Of a stretch of DNA of 64,000 nt, positions 28,032 through 41,700 are shown in pieces; the stretch's first letter is position 1; each line of letters begins with the position of its first letter. Below the pieces are notes generated by a model. The model saw only the letters and a program-made list of their open reading frames with translations, did not search any database and was not told the DNA's origin. The stretch covers positions 14,377,777-14,441,776 of the forward strand of contig NW_024881303.1 of NCBI RefSeq assembly GCF_018691265.1. The letters are read 5' to 3'. The stretch comes from Tyto alba (lineage: Eukaryota; Chordata; Aves; Strigiformes; Tytonidae). A program made the translations under genes and the position numbers.

Positions 28032-31000
28032 GTGTATAAGAGCATGAAAAATCTTAACAGCATTTACAGAGGGAGCAATGACACTGGCAGACATCTCCAT
28101 AAAGAGCAAGGTAAGAAAATTCAGAATAAAGTCTGGTTTTATTATGTAGCATGGAAACAGCTAGATTCTGTCACTGGAGCAATATATTCAGATCAGAAAG
28201 ACTAAACATTATTTCATTTATATTCTTCAGAATTTTAAAAATCAAGTTCATCCACCAGTTGCTGTTGCTTCGTTATGTGAGATATCCAGAGAACAGCTGC
28301 GCCTTTGCTGATGTACTTACCCAGAAAATACCTCTCCATCCCTTCTTTTAAGGTAAGCTAATGTCTCGTGGCAGCTTCTCTATATCTGACACTAGCAGCT
28401 GAGGGATTTGAGCCAGCTCCAGCCTGCCTAATCCTCCAAATGGTGCAAGAGCTGCAGACTGGTGGCAGCGGCACCATTGCCTGCATCTTCCAGGCTGCCC
28501 AGGGACGCTCACTCTGCCTCGGATTCACAGACGGGGAGAGAAATGCACCAGCAAAAAAGCAAGTACACTGGATTGGCTTTGCCATGTGGAAGTGGAATGG
28601 GTAAAAACAATCTCTGGTGCAGTCCTGTGGCTGGATGGTGCCCAACTGCCTGTGCTACCAGGTGACTCATGGCACCTTCAGCTCCTGAGGGAACATCAGC
28701 TGCCTGGGGCCACAGCAACCCCCTGCCCAGAGAGCCTGTGGGCTCCCAAAAAACATGGTCCCTTGGAGAGCCACAGTCAGCCAGTGTGACACAGGGTCCT
28801 TCTCCTCAGGCCTCACCAGGAGCTGCAAGCCTGCCTGTACTACAGTAGGCAACAGCATGTCACTGATTTCATCAGAGCAAGTCTGGGACGCAATGTTGTC
28901 CCCATTTCAGATGAATTTTGGAACCCACAATTGCCATGGGCTCCTTAATTAGTCAGAATTAATTAAATTATCCTCACTTACAACAAAGAGAACACACTTA
29001 ACAATACAGACACAAGGGCCTCACCATGGCATTAATTGTAATGCCACATCGAGATTCCAGTGGATACAGCAACTTTGCCTTCAGACTTTGCTGCTAATAA
29101 ACACTGAAGCAAAAAAAACCTCTACAACCCCATGATGGCAATGTGGATGTAGACCCCAGGAGCAATATTTAATGTATGGCAGCCAATTGTTACTGTAACG
29201 AAAAGCAATACATCAAGTTCAATCCCTGCTCTCCCTGCAGTCAAGGGAAGTTTTTCATCATTCATTTAAATAGAAACAGGATTTAGCCTGTTATCTGGCC
29301 TCCAGTGAAATAACAGAAAGGAACATAAAACAAGTACAGCACAAGGGGAATCCTTTCCTGCAAAACACTTCATCAATCTTTCAAAACCTAAAATGCCCCC
29401 AGGGACTCCTTGCTAGCTTGCTGTCTCACCTTAAATGGAGGTGTAACTCTTCCTGCCTGAAGACTATCTACTTGTCTTACCCACAAAAAGCACAACTTTC
29501 CCACTGCTGCTTTAAGGGGCTTCCCTGAAAACAGCCCAGAATACGTTCCTCTTATAAAGGTCAGCGAGAACCTCTCTATTACTCTCTGTTGAGTCCATTA
29601 TTTTAAATGTAAATCCAGCAACATTGGTTTCACAAAATTCTAGCAAAATTATCTGTTATTTCTGGGACAATACACCATTGATACTTATGTCAACTACACA
29701 CAACAGGTAATAAATATGTGTTGTAGTCACACTATTGTGTAGGGTCACATTCCTTCTCCATGAGAAGAGTCTGGCAGATATCAGTATTTATACACAAAGT
29801 CCTGAGTGCAGCTTCTAGAACTTGCCTTATTTTCTTAAGAATACACAAAACTTACTGAAAAATCGGTATATGTTGGAGAATACTCATCGTTTCACATACC
29901 TTTCCAAACATTATTAATTGCCCTATTGATTTTTTATGTTACATTAACACGCAAGTGGTCAGACTCATCCACCTGAGTTTCATCATACGCAATTATGTGT
30001 AAAAAAGACAAAACCAGCACCATGGAGGGGTTGTAATTACATTGTTCAGGTTTTTGTATAACATCTACTCCAATGCACTACATTTTGTTCTAGGGCAGAT
30101 TTAAGACATCTTATTTATATGTGGAGGGGAAAGGGCTCTTCCTAGTCATCCCTTTACATCCAAATCCTTAAATCCACCCCTGTCTATTCCAAAAGCATTT
30201 TCTCCTGAGTGCTTTATATCTGTGGAATGGCAAATCTCTGCACCAGGACCACTTGTTTGTCTGGAGTTAAAGCAAATCTGTTTAATTTTGTATCTGATAG
30301 AAGCAGACTGCACTGGGAAATCCTTCATTCACAGCTCGTACCTAAAATCCAGCATTCATCGTTAAGATTTATAGAATATTGTTTCAGTATTACAAAACTA
30401 TAAATTTAAAAATAAAAACAAAAAAATTTGCCGATGATGCTGTTTACTTCATTTTGTGTAACTCACTTTGACCTACCGTCTTCCATCTCTTCTGTTTAGG
30501 ATTCATCTTTACAGATTAGCAGATTATCTAATTTGGAGTTAACCCTTGAAAGGGTTAGCTTTGACTCTTCTTGCCCAGCCCCAGTGAGAGTGGGTGGCCA
30601 AGCACAGCACGTGGGCTGCATGGCATGCTTCAGCTGGCCACACAGGTTTGCTGCATCCTCCTTGATTTGCTAGCTACAGTGTCAGCAACGCAGCCTCAAA
30701 TGAGTCACATCAAGCTTAAAGGTACAAGTGAAGGTACAGAGACTACTGAGTTCAGGGAGAGTAGTTGGGGGTAGCAATGATGCTACACTTCAAGACAGTG
30801 CTGCAATGAATGCAGCTTCATTCAGAAATGTCTCTCCTCTTCCATCTGTGCAGAACTTGCAAACTGAAGTCCTTTCTTCCTGGCTTTTAGTAGATTTATG
30901 ATTACCAAGGACTCTTAGCCAAAAAAAGAGCCACAAAGGAGCGTGGAAAAGATAACACAGGGAGTCACAGGGAAATATCTGTATTTTTTTGTGAATTATC

Positions 31001-34000
31001 ATATGACGTTCAATGGGGCTGCTTGATATTGTGCAGCTGACTGAAAGTAATTAAATAGAAGGAGGAAACATAGCGGGGAATGAAACTATATAAATGACTG
31101 TGGAGGTTAGGAGTTGGGGAGTAGTCCTCCTGCTTCAATCTGCCTAGCCCAGTGGGTTATCCATATGAATTTGAGCAAAAAGCTCAAAACTGAACCACAA
31201 AAGACCTGGCATAAAGAATAGAGAAGGAAGAGGGAGTAAACCATAATGGTTGGAGGCAAGTCTTTGGTAGGGAGGCTCTAGAGGCCCTTCAAGGCTTTTC
31301 TCTCCTGTCCCAGAGGAAAAGATGAGAGGCCAAGCTGCACTGCTCCTTCATTGACCTATTTTCTATACTTACACGGTATCTTCTTATGAATGAGCCTTTT
31401 TCAGAGTGTAGTATTGAGTCACTGAGCCCACCTCTGAGCAGTGGCCCCGTGCAGAGCCTGCTGTGGCACAGGGTTATCCCACCCCATTCCAGATGCCCTG
31501 CCTGCCACCAGCCCACCCAGAGGTCACCCCACAAGGGGCAATGGGAGAGGTCTGAAATACCTTTTTCTAGAGCCATGACAATGTAATACAGTGTTTGGAG
31601 GATCACCAAATCACGCTCACAGAAGTATAACAAATGACCTCAGGGTTGAACACCTAATTCTGTGGGCTCTACTCCAGAAAGCCAGCTGGACCAGGAGACT
31701 TCCACTATCCTTTATATTTACAGACACAACTGCTTCCATGGGGGAAAAATTCACTTACCATAAACTGTGAAAGCTCCCCTGATAGAAATCAAGCTATCAT
31801 GCTTTGAACCTATTACAGATCTACCTTTTTTCAAGCTTCTCGTGATTTTCTCACCTCCAAACAAGCTATCTTCTGGTATTCTTAGGAAATGCAAGCAGCC
31901 ACTTTCACAAACATTTACCTTATTTTTAATTCCACACAAACACACTATAAATGATTAATAATTAACTATTACTTTGGTCTGACCTAACCATCCATATTGG
32001 TGTCAGAAATTGTTAATACCACTTTGCCCAAGGCTTGTCCTTCCTGGGAACAAACCCTCAGCACACAGAACACGTGAGACAACTCACAAGTCAGTTAACA
32101 CATCTCACTTTAATTGTTCACTGAGTCTGCCTACAGAAAGTCACAGCTGTGTGGTTAAACCTGACATGCAAGAAATAGATGCTGATGCTGATTTAAGAAG
32201 CCGACAGAATTCTCTCAATGTCAGCTTAAACAGCAAATGTAAATACCAAATCCTGTATATGGAGACGTGTGGCCTGTGTGGTACCTATTGCTGCTAACCT
32301 CAAAATTAGTAAACTACAAGTCATGTTCCTGCAGCATTTAAAGTGTACTGCAAACCCTAATGGACTAAATTGCTAAACATTCGAATTGGTTTCACTACAA
32401 CAAATATAATAATGACTGGGATGCAGAGAAGTGTTTCAGTAGTTATCTTTATAAAAAGGAGTAGACATTTCTGTCTAACAACTGGATTTACAGAAATAAA
32501 AACCTGGGACATGCTCTGAACACCAGTCAGCCAGGTCACCTGGGCTTATACAAACCATATCTGAGATCTGTGCTCATTACAGATAAAACTTGCTGGAATG
32601 TGGTGGCTCCCCAGACTTCCCAGAAGAGACTGACCGCCAGCTTTAACCATGACCCCAATTCTGGTGGGGAGCCTCATTTTCCAACACAACGTCAATCATG
32701 TAACTCCTTCTGGGACCCCATTTTCAAAGTCCACTTCCCTCTGCAACCAAACCCACGGGACAGTCGGTGTCACCATCGTTCACCCTACCTCTGTCCCGGA
32801 GCACTGAAAAACTTATTTCCTCAGCAACACAGCAAAATCTCATAGTGAAACAACAGTATTCAGCCACTGATCAAACTAAAGGACAGTGTAAACCCGTAAG
32901 GACTTCATGTGCAGATAGGTGCTTTCAATCAATCCTCAGTGACATGCAGATGCCTGAGTATTTTCCAGCAGACACTTAGAAAAATAGCTGGTTGCCCGCC
33001 TGTGCAGAGAGACCTCTATGACAGTGTTGCCCTTGCCCCAGTCAGCCCGAAGTTAAACCCAGTTCCCAGAGGAGCTGCTCTTTTTTGGTCTCCTGCTCAG
33101 CTTACATGTACACATTGTAGACCTGTCTTTGGTGCTGCACTTTGGCTGCAATGTACTGAGTATCTGCTGCAGGTGCCTGGCCATCACCTTTCTCCACTGT
33201 TGAAACTCCAGAATCTAAACAGTTTACTATGAAATAAATACAAGAAAATAATACAAACACAAAGCTTCCTTCATAAGCAGCTCTCAAAAAAACTGACACT
33301 GTTAAATAAAGTCATGACACACCTGTAAGACAAATACATATTTTACAGAGCAGGAAATGGAAATACTGGTACCAACAGTGTTAAAAGGAGTAAGATGAAC
33401 ACCAACCAGTTCACCTCCACAAGGAAGAGTATTTAAGAGTTACTCTTCTTTCTTCTAGCAATGAGACATTCATTTTGAATTCTCCCTCATTATACTCGCA
33501 TACCCAGTGGGAATTGCCATGACCAGTACCTATTGCAGACATCCATTGCAGACACTTCAGATGGAAACCAAAAAAGAGGCAGTTTATGAGGCATCCAGGT
33601 CTCACACTAAGCCAAGACTTCAGGAGATGAGTTGCTACATTTGGCAACATGCATGCAATCCTGGCATGACCAGAGAAACTTGCATAACCTTCTGTCACCC
33701 CTCAATGCTCTTGAGCATGGGAGAAGTGAGTAAAAATACAAAAAATGAATAAAGTATGCAAAACAATAATGCAGCAAGAGATGTTCCACCTGGGCCTGAC
33801 CATCAGTCCAGAACAGCTCAGTTCTCAGCACTACCAGCCAAAGTCTGTGAAGAGCCCTGACCTCTTGCTGTCCATCGCGGCACTTAAATAGCACATCTGC
33901 CAAGAAGTGGCTATTTAGGGTCAGCGGAGTGGTCGCAGATTGATGCCCTTGTAAACCGGCACATCTTACTTTATGTTGCTGAGATTTTGAAACTATGCGG

Positions 34001-36173
34001 TGGAGTTAATTTTAACCCATCACTTTTCTGGTATGTTTTGCAAATTGAAGTGTAAGAATTCAAATGATTCTAAGGGGAACTCCAGTCATCAGTATCTCAA
34101 CTCAACATTTAAAAAAAATGCTTTAAGAGAACTGCATTGCAAAAGGCACTTCACAGAGGAAGAGTATTGATTCACAAAAGTGCCATCGCTGTCTGGCAGC
34201 CAGACTCCCAGAGCCATATCGTACTCCAGGAAATTTTCCCTTCAACTTCCACCTGCTTCAACAAGGTTGGGCCACTCCTGTCTCCTAACAGAGAACCTCC
34301 ACTGCTCCATTAATACTTTAATTCACAGAACATGTCTTTCTGCAATGAAGTGTGGTACACTTTCAGATTTTGCATACCACCTTGAAGACATACTTTGGGA
34401 GTTCCTAAAAATAAATATCAAGTAAATGTTTAGAAATTCCTAAAAATAAATCAAATAAATGGCCTGGGGAAACACTATGAGCCTAGTTAGTGAAAATCAG
34501 TAAGAAAGCAACTTGACCAGATCAGGTTGCTATTAATATAAACTATTTCCCCTTCACCCTTAAATTACAGAAATAAAAATAAGAAGTAACTAATCTTGTA
34601 AAATACACATTATGCAAAACCCAAAATTGAATTGTCAAGTGAAAATACATGACTGAGGGCTCTCACTCACCGGCCAGCCGTATCCATATTTCAAGAGAAT
34701 AATACCTTCAACAAAGGATTTGAAAGATCATAATCATAACTAATAATCAGGACAGGCAGACTCATAAGTGAATACAGGAAATCAACATAAAGGTCTTTCA
34801 TTAAAGCTGGTGTTGTTTTGCTTTGGTTTCCCTCCAATCCCAGAAGAAATGCAAATAAATCTGTGACAATTCCCCTGTTGCTGACAGAGGCAAACCAGGA
34901 ATGAAGGAGGCAAGTCAGCCTCTCCCTCACTGTTAGGGGATCTATAAGCTTAATTATCATTTTATACAATTATAAATTATCCTATGAGGCTATAACCAAA
35001 ATGCAGACCTTCTGCGTTTATGACAATACATGCTCTCCTTCCTATCCAGTCCCATTAAACCTGGTCAACAAATTCCCTGCCATCCTGCACAGTCCCCAGA
35101 TACTTACGTGCCTGCCATCGAGGAAGACCTGTCAGGTAATCCCCCAGGAGTGTACGGCCAAGTCCAGCACGCGTACTTGAACCAAACAGGCTGTTTCACC
35201 TGATTACTGAGCAGAAGACAAATTTGGCAGGGAGACAAGCCAAGAGTCTCTATGAAGGCTTATAATCAAAACAGGAAAGGGAAAAACTATTGAGAGAGCA
35301 GAAAGGGCAGGAAGTCACACTTACTTGTACAGCAGGGGCGGGGAAGGGACTTTAAAGAAGAAACGTATTCTTTCTTACAGCTGATTTACCGAACTAAAGT
35401 CCAAACAATATAGATTAAGATTAGATGCACCGCCTTTGACTCATTGGTGGCATGAATATTAAAAACATTTTGCTTATTTTCTCAAGGCCTGGGTTCACTG
35501 TCCAAGAAAAAGCAAAAGCAAACAGACCTCAGACCCAGAAAAAGTTGCTATTATTCATTTATGGCATGGGCATTTGCACGGTGCAGAATGAAATGCAGTG
35601 GTACCAAGGGCCCCTGTCCTGCCTCGCCACCAACCTGGTGTTGCCTGATGGCTGGCTGGGGGCCAGCTCCAGCCCAAAACTTGAATTGGTGTGGCACGGT
35701 GCCCAGGGTACTGCATGCTGACTCTCATCTCCCACAGCAATACAGATTTTGGATGGGAGCTGCCTTACACCTGGCTAACTCAGGGTCCAGTCAGGGTGAA
35801 AGATTTTTTTTTAGTTCCTCTCCAAGCCTATCATCCTACCTGGGACATCACCATAAATACATAAACTAAGAAACATCTTCACAGAAGGAGGTAATTGATC
35901 AAGTAGCTCATAGAAGGACACAGGAAAAATCTCTAACATTTAAAAAACACAATGAAATTTGCTCCAAGGGCTATGTAGGTAGTGTGTGCCCTCCCTCCAA
36001 CACCAGCAGCTGGGAGAGCTCCCATTTGGCTCAGCAGTGGGCAGGCCCCCAGCCAGCTGGAACCTGGAGACAGCAAAGATGAGCCTTGGTCACCTCTCCC
36101 CTGCGTGCCTGCCTGCCCCGTGCTAAGCCTCCCACGAACAGCACGCAGGATTTGGCTTGAAGTATGGTTACAC

Positions 36174-36178
36174 CTCAT
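36174..36178 (-). other. EVL: ATG-AG followed by a GT donor: possible alternative EVL start (weak)
   Basis: On the EVL sense strand GCCATGAG is followed directly by GTGTAA. Splicing here would place ATG-AG before the T that opens exon 2, giving Met-Ser-Glu-Gln, the N-terminus of the short vertebrate EVL isoform. A G at -3 gives a fair Kozak context. The donor is poor (A at +5), the upstream side lacks CpGs, and seven bases are easily matched by chance in an intron this long. Confidence 0.12.
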
Positions 36179-36439
36179 GGCTTCTGCTGTAGAAGACATG
36201 CCATCCACTGCTGCCTTTCAGACAGTTAGTTCTGTCTACCATCCTGTCCCTTTTTTAATTGGAGTGCCTTGCAAAACCAATCCTCCTTGACCGTGCTGTG
36301 CCCACAGGAGACCCCCAAGACACTACAAGCTTTTGTTTCCATCCTGCTGTGAGCAGCATGCATACGTGTTTTCATGCACCCACGTCCTCATTAACAGGGA
36401 GATTGTTTTTTTCCCTGCAGTGATTCTTCCACCTTCCTT

Positions 36440-36620
36440 GCTATCTTTGCAGGCTTTTGTTTGCTTAATCTGTCGCTCTGTTAATTGGTCATTGTCATTT
36501 GGCTATGGCAGCAGAAGGCCTATTAACACAAATCGGAAATTTGCAAATTTAGAAATAATAATTGAAAATATTGCAGCAAAAAGAGTGAAGGCCTTGGAGA
36601 GCAGAAAAGCAAATTAATAC
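36440..36620. promoter_or_regulatory. Complex non-repetitive AT-rich block, candidate conserved element
   Basis: The block has high word diversity and no repeat signature. It combines TTTGCTTAATC, a TTAATTGG word (homeodomain core plus an inverted CCAAT), an ATTGTCATTTGG stretch, TTTGCAAATTTAG and AATAATTGAAAATATTGCAG. It reads like intronic enhancer sequence of the kind often conserved in vertebrates. This is pattern impression only; no alignment was possible. Confidence 0.2.
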
Positions 36621-38736
36621 TTTAGTGCTACCTCACTTGAGGCAAAAGTGCAGCAGTTCTGATGGGCTACCTTTCAGAGGTAGCAGGCCCTTGAGACAGA
36701 TCACCTTTCTTTTCTCCCCATTTCTTGATTTGGAAAACTTGTACACATGGATGTAAACATCCTGAAAACACTGTCTAGCCTTCCCAGCTTCACCTCAGGG
36801 CATGGGTGCGTTATGGCATGAGGAGATTAACAGCAGAAGGAGAACTAATGCAAGGAAACCACAATGGGGAGAACTGGAAGGACCCTGTCGTGGTCTAGTT
36901 GCAAGTAGAGAAAGCTGGGGTTTTCCTCCTGTTTTCACATTAAATTATATTTGGGGTTTGTCAGTGTGCTCACATGTTCTCTTAACATCTCTAAATACGT
37001 CACCTGTTATCTGTGATTACACAAACATGGACAGTGCAAACACAAAATTCAAACAGCTGCAGAATAAACCTACTGGATTGTGAGAGATCCCAACTGCCTC
37101 TCCCTAGTTCAGGCCATTATGAGCACGCCCTGCCTGATGATTTTTACATCCCTCACGTTAACAGCACTTTTTAACATGCATTGATTAAGAAAATACTCCT
37201 CCCATGGAATTACCTGAGCCACCCCACAATGTGATCCCAGAAAGGTAGAGCAGGATCAGCGTATGGAAGGGGGAAGGAGGGCTCATACCCACTTGTGTGT
37301 CACTGCAGTATTTTGCTGAGCCACTCCATGCCCACCCGGGCATTGCACAAACAAGAAACAGATGCATTGCCTAATCTGAACCCAGTTCCCTAAAGTGCAA
37401 TGCAAATGAACTAATTCCTGCCTCTAAACCATTGCACAAAATCTTGTGTTTTTCATCTACTTTGATCCCTCTTGCCCATCTGCTCAAACACGACCTGGAG
37501 CAGCCATGGCACCCAGGTAATCTCCCAAAGCACCCCACAAATGGTGGAGCCATTCAGCCTTGAAGACCTGATGGAAACACAGAAAGGATCTGTGATTTTT
37601 ACCATGGAAGCAGCATGTAGCATCCCATGCACATCATCACCGGAGGCTCTGAAGTCTCTACTAATGAGCAAAGAAACTGCAGAGCCCCGAGACAGGTCCT
37701 CAGGAGATCACACAATCCCTTCTACCCTTGCAGTGATTTTGGAGTGTAACACACGTGAATAACTTTAGATCCCTGTTTAACGTAACAAAAAGAGAGGATT
37801 GTAAGAAATAGGCTGAATTTGGGAACCAGCAGCAGCTACATAAACAGTTTAGTACAGTTTTTGTCAGGGAGCAAGGGCTACAAAGGCTGCTCTACCTGAG
37901 CAGCGGAGCAGAGTGCTTTGTTCACTGGTTTTCCTGTTATAAAAGATTGCTTTCATGGTCCAACTAAAAGACCTGCAGAAACTATTGGGGAAATGGCACC
38001 TAGTAAAAACATGGCTGTTAAAATCTAGTTGATCTTACAGTTGCTAGTGCATCGCCTGTTCAGCTGCAGCTTCTGACTCCTCTGCCGTAAATCTCTGTAT
38101 GACTGAAGGGTTTCGGTTTTCAACTGATAAGGAAGTTTAAAACCCAGCAAGAAATAAAGTCCTTGCTGACATTTAAGCAAAGCTTTTTCTGTTGTGCTTT
38201 TTTAATGTCGTCTTTTCCTGTTTAATGAAAGATTTTATTATCACTTTCCTAGGATTTCAATTTGGCTGCATTTTCATGGCACTACACCTTTCTGATTTGA
38301 CATCTGGGTGAATTTCAAGCACTAACTTGTTTCATTCAAAAAATCCTGGTTTTTATGAATTTAAAGCTTGACTTTATTTAGACTCAAGTGGCAGTTCCTC
38401 TGTATAGCTCATACACTGCTTAGACTATTATTGTAGCGTTTGTCTGTGTAAACACTACTTTACTGAATGTATTAGAAAAGAAAGACATAATCTGAAAAAT
38501 GCATCTCCAAATGACTACGGACTCAAATCACTAATTGCCCAGATCAGCCACACTGGTTCCACTGTTCCAGGTGGAGGGATGCAGGAAGAGGGACTAAGGA
38601 AAGATCTGAGCAGCCTTTTTATTTCTCTGATTTCATGTGTCTGGGATAGATATGGTCACCAGTCTGGGGGGAAGGAGACAGCACCTAGTTGTCAGAATAG
38701 TTTTCCAGCTAAACCAAGTAGATATGATTCTCCTCT

Positions 38737-38752
38737 CACACACACACACACA
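38737..38752 (+). repeat. (CA)8 microsatellite
   Basis: Eight CA units, preceded by CTCT. This is an ordinary dinucleotide repeat, probably polymorphic in length. Confidence 0.9.
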
Positions 38753-41700
38753 AATATCAGATATAATAGTATAATCTAGAATAATCTCATGTGGTTCTCC
38801 TGGACACAAATACCTCCAAGCACACCTGAAAACTCCCAGCTCCCCCCAGCTCTTGATAGCACTGTGCATGCCCAAAGCACAGCAAAGAGCAGGTCACTAC
38901 TCACACATCAAATGTCACGCCAGGCAACAGTGACAGTGAGTGGGACAAAGCCCAGCACTGCCTCTCAGCACTCTCGTCATAAGCCAAATTAATTTCATTA
39001 AGCACTACAGCACACATTCCAGCAGAAGTGCCTCTAATCGCCCTTTTGCATTGCTAAAATGCCTCCATGGCCCTGGACTAGAAAGGGAGCACTTAGAAGG
39101 AAACAGCACTCTGGGACAAATGACAAATAAGACCCAGTAGCTGATTTCTATCCAGTCCTTGCAAAGGACCATATGCTGGATAAACAGATTATTTCAGTCA
39201 TGTGTTGAGATCTGTGTGAGAAGATCAGGATTCCTGAACACAGAAGCGAGGCTTTAGTTGCAATTATGTGAATATTCCCATAGGTTTCTGAGCAGCACGT
39301 CTGCTTGCCATGCACTAGGCTTTCATGTTCCAAAGATGTCCAAGTATGCTATTTGCTTTCTTTTAGAGAGTTTCATTACCAGATGAAACATGATTTGTAT
39401 AAGACAAAAATGTTATATATTTTCAATCCTTAGAGCTACAGACTGAGTGCAGAAAGGGGAGTGTCTCAACCTCAAAATGATTCATCTCCAAACACAAAAC
39501 CCAGTTAATTGTTAAGAATGAAACAATGCACTGTAGAATGTGTTCTATATACTCTAAAAAGACTATTGCAACCATAATACAAAAATAAAACTGTAACCAC
39601 CTAAGAGCTATTACAAGGCAGACATGATTGAAACATTTTTTCTTAAGCACATATTTCACACCTTCCAAATAATTTTTTATACAAGTATATGGGTTGTTTT
39701 TAATTCAGTGTTAGTCCCAAAAGGCATCTTATATTGCACAAAATTCAAAATTTGTATATGGCGATGTCTTTCATTTAATGACCTCATGATTAAGAAACCT
39801 GCAATTTCACACTGAAACTGTACACTCAAATTTCATAGACTACAATGTGCATATATGCACAAATGCTACATAACAGCATATAAAACATGCAATTATATAT
39901 TCAGATTTGAAAAACTAATTTCACAGCTGTTAATAGTCTTTGAATGTAAGACATTTCCTCATACACTGAGATTTGCAACTGCTAAACATGCTGATGAGGC
40001 AAAAAAAATTCCATGTCCTTGGAAAGTTTAATATACATTAATATATGCTAGTGCTCTCTCAAATATCTTTTTTTTTTTCATGCTCTTCACTCATTTTAAA
40101 GGAGCAGGAGAGATAGTGGAGAGAAGAGTAGAGTATACTTATTTAGTATTACAGGAGTTAAAAATGTGCAGTAAGCTAAGGTGCTAACTGTCACTTTGAG
40201 AGCAAAACAATTGTTCCTGCACTAAGCATATTTTATAAATGAGAATCTTGTTGAGATGATTAATCTAGGATACAATCTAATCACTGACGAGCTCCAAGGA
40301 AGTTTTGCTGTGGTCTTAAAATAGACAAAACTTAATACTTGGTATAGGTCCATTCGAGCAGTGATAAATAAACATATGGCAGGAAAAAAAAAATCTTTTA
40401 AAGGACCTGAGATATGCAAGAGTTGGGGAGATGTATTTTTTCCTGTTGGGAGGCCCCTGACTCTCAGTTCATGAAGTGTTTGTTCCTAAGATGATTCCAC
40501 CTCCACTTCCTCACTCAGCAGGGGGAACAGTCAGGACTCACCTGCTTTCAAGGGGACTGTCTATTTTGACTGATGCAAACAGCTTAGGTATTGCATTAAG
40601 GAAATAACTGTATTGCAAAGAATTAACTATGTGGCTGCCTTCAATTTTCTTCTCTATAAACTGTGATGAGCCATGGGCAGTAAGCCCAGACCCCACGTTA
40701 GGCAGCACAGAACAAGTTATAGACCATATGGAGAGAAATAAACTGCCACTTCATACACAGGATATCTATAATGCTTTTTTGCTTGAGTCAGCTAATTGCA
40801 CATCCACAAATCAGCACATTTATAACAAATGGAGCATTATGATATCATAGGAAATTTATTTAATATGATCAAAGTTTGCCAGAAAAAGTTCCCTGAAAAT
40901 ATGAAAGTACTTAAGAGTCCTGAGTGCCTGGAACATTTTACAGTGCTTAGAAAACAAATATTTCTTTATTATTTCATGGAAGCCAGTGGTACAAAAGACC
41001 GTATCTTCTAAGACTCCATGTCAGCAATCTCACGGCAGCCACCAGCACGGACATCTCCCTGCTGCTGGCAGAAGGCACCTCCATGCTCACAGAACCAGCC
41101 ACTGCATCCACAACTGCTCCAGCACCAGTTAAGTTACTGCTCCCATCAGTAGCCTCAGACAAGGCTTATAATTGCCTGTCTTTTCCAGAGGCTGAGAATT
41201 AAAAAGTATAGACTTTCAAACTCTCTTCTGTACTGCTGATTTTAAGAGGTGTACTTAGCTATTCAAAATAACTTCTTTAATGTTAAAGCAAATCAATGAC
41301 CTTGGTCTAAAGAGCCACTAACAATGGTCTAAGTGTCAATATAAACTCACTTGGGGTATCAGCTGAAAAACATTCTCATATTTATGTCACCAAGCACATG
41401 CTATCCCCCAACATTACTCCAAAGCAGACATGTTTTTGCTTTCAGCTTGCATTTTTCCTTAGACTTCAGTAAACACATTATCATGAGTGGTTTCAGCAGC
41501 TGTAGGCAGTGGATATTTGAACTGCATACATGATTTTTCGTAGCCTCTAATTTATGGGGAGGTCATGTAAATTTCTGAGGTTTCGATTTGAAACAAATAC
41601 CAACTTTAACATAGTCCAAAGAGAGCTTAGGAGCTTCCTGCTCAAAACTAGCACTTGCTCATTTCTAGTACTAACCTTTGTTATTTAATGCTATCTACCA

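Noticed and set aside
37400..37407. Octamer ATGCAAAT (POU site).
   Set aside because: Single 8-base motif, expected several times by chance in an AT-rich window.
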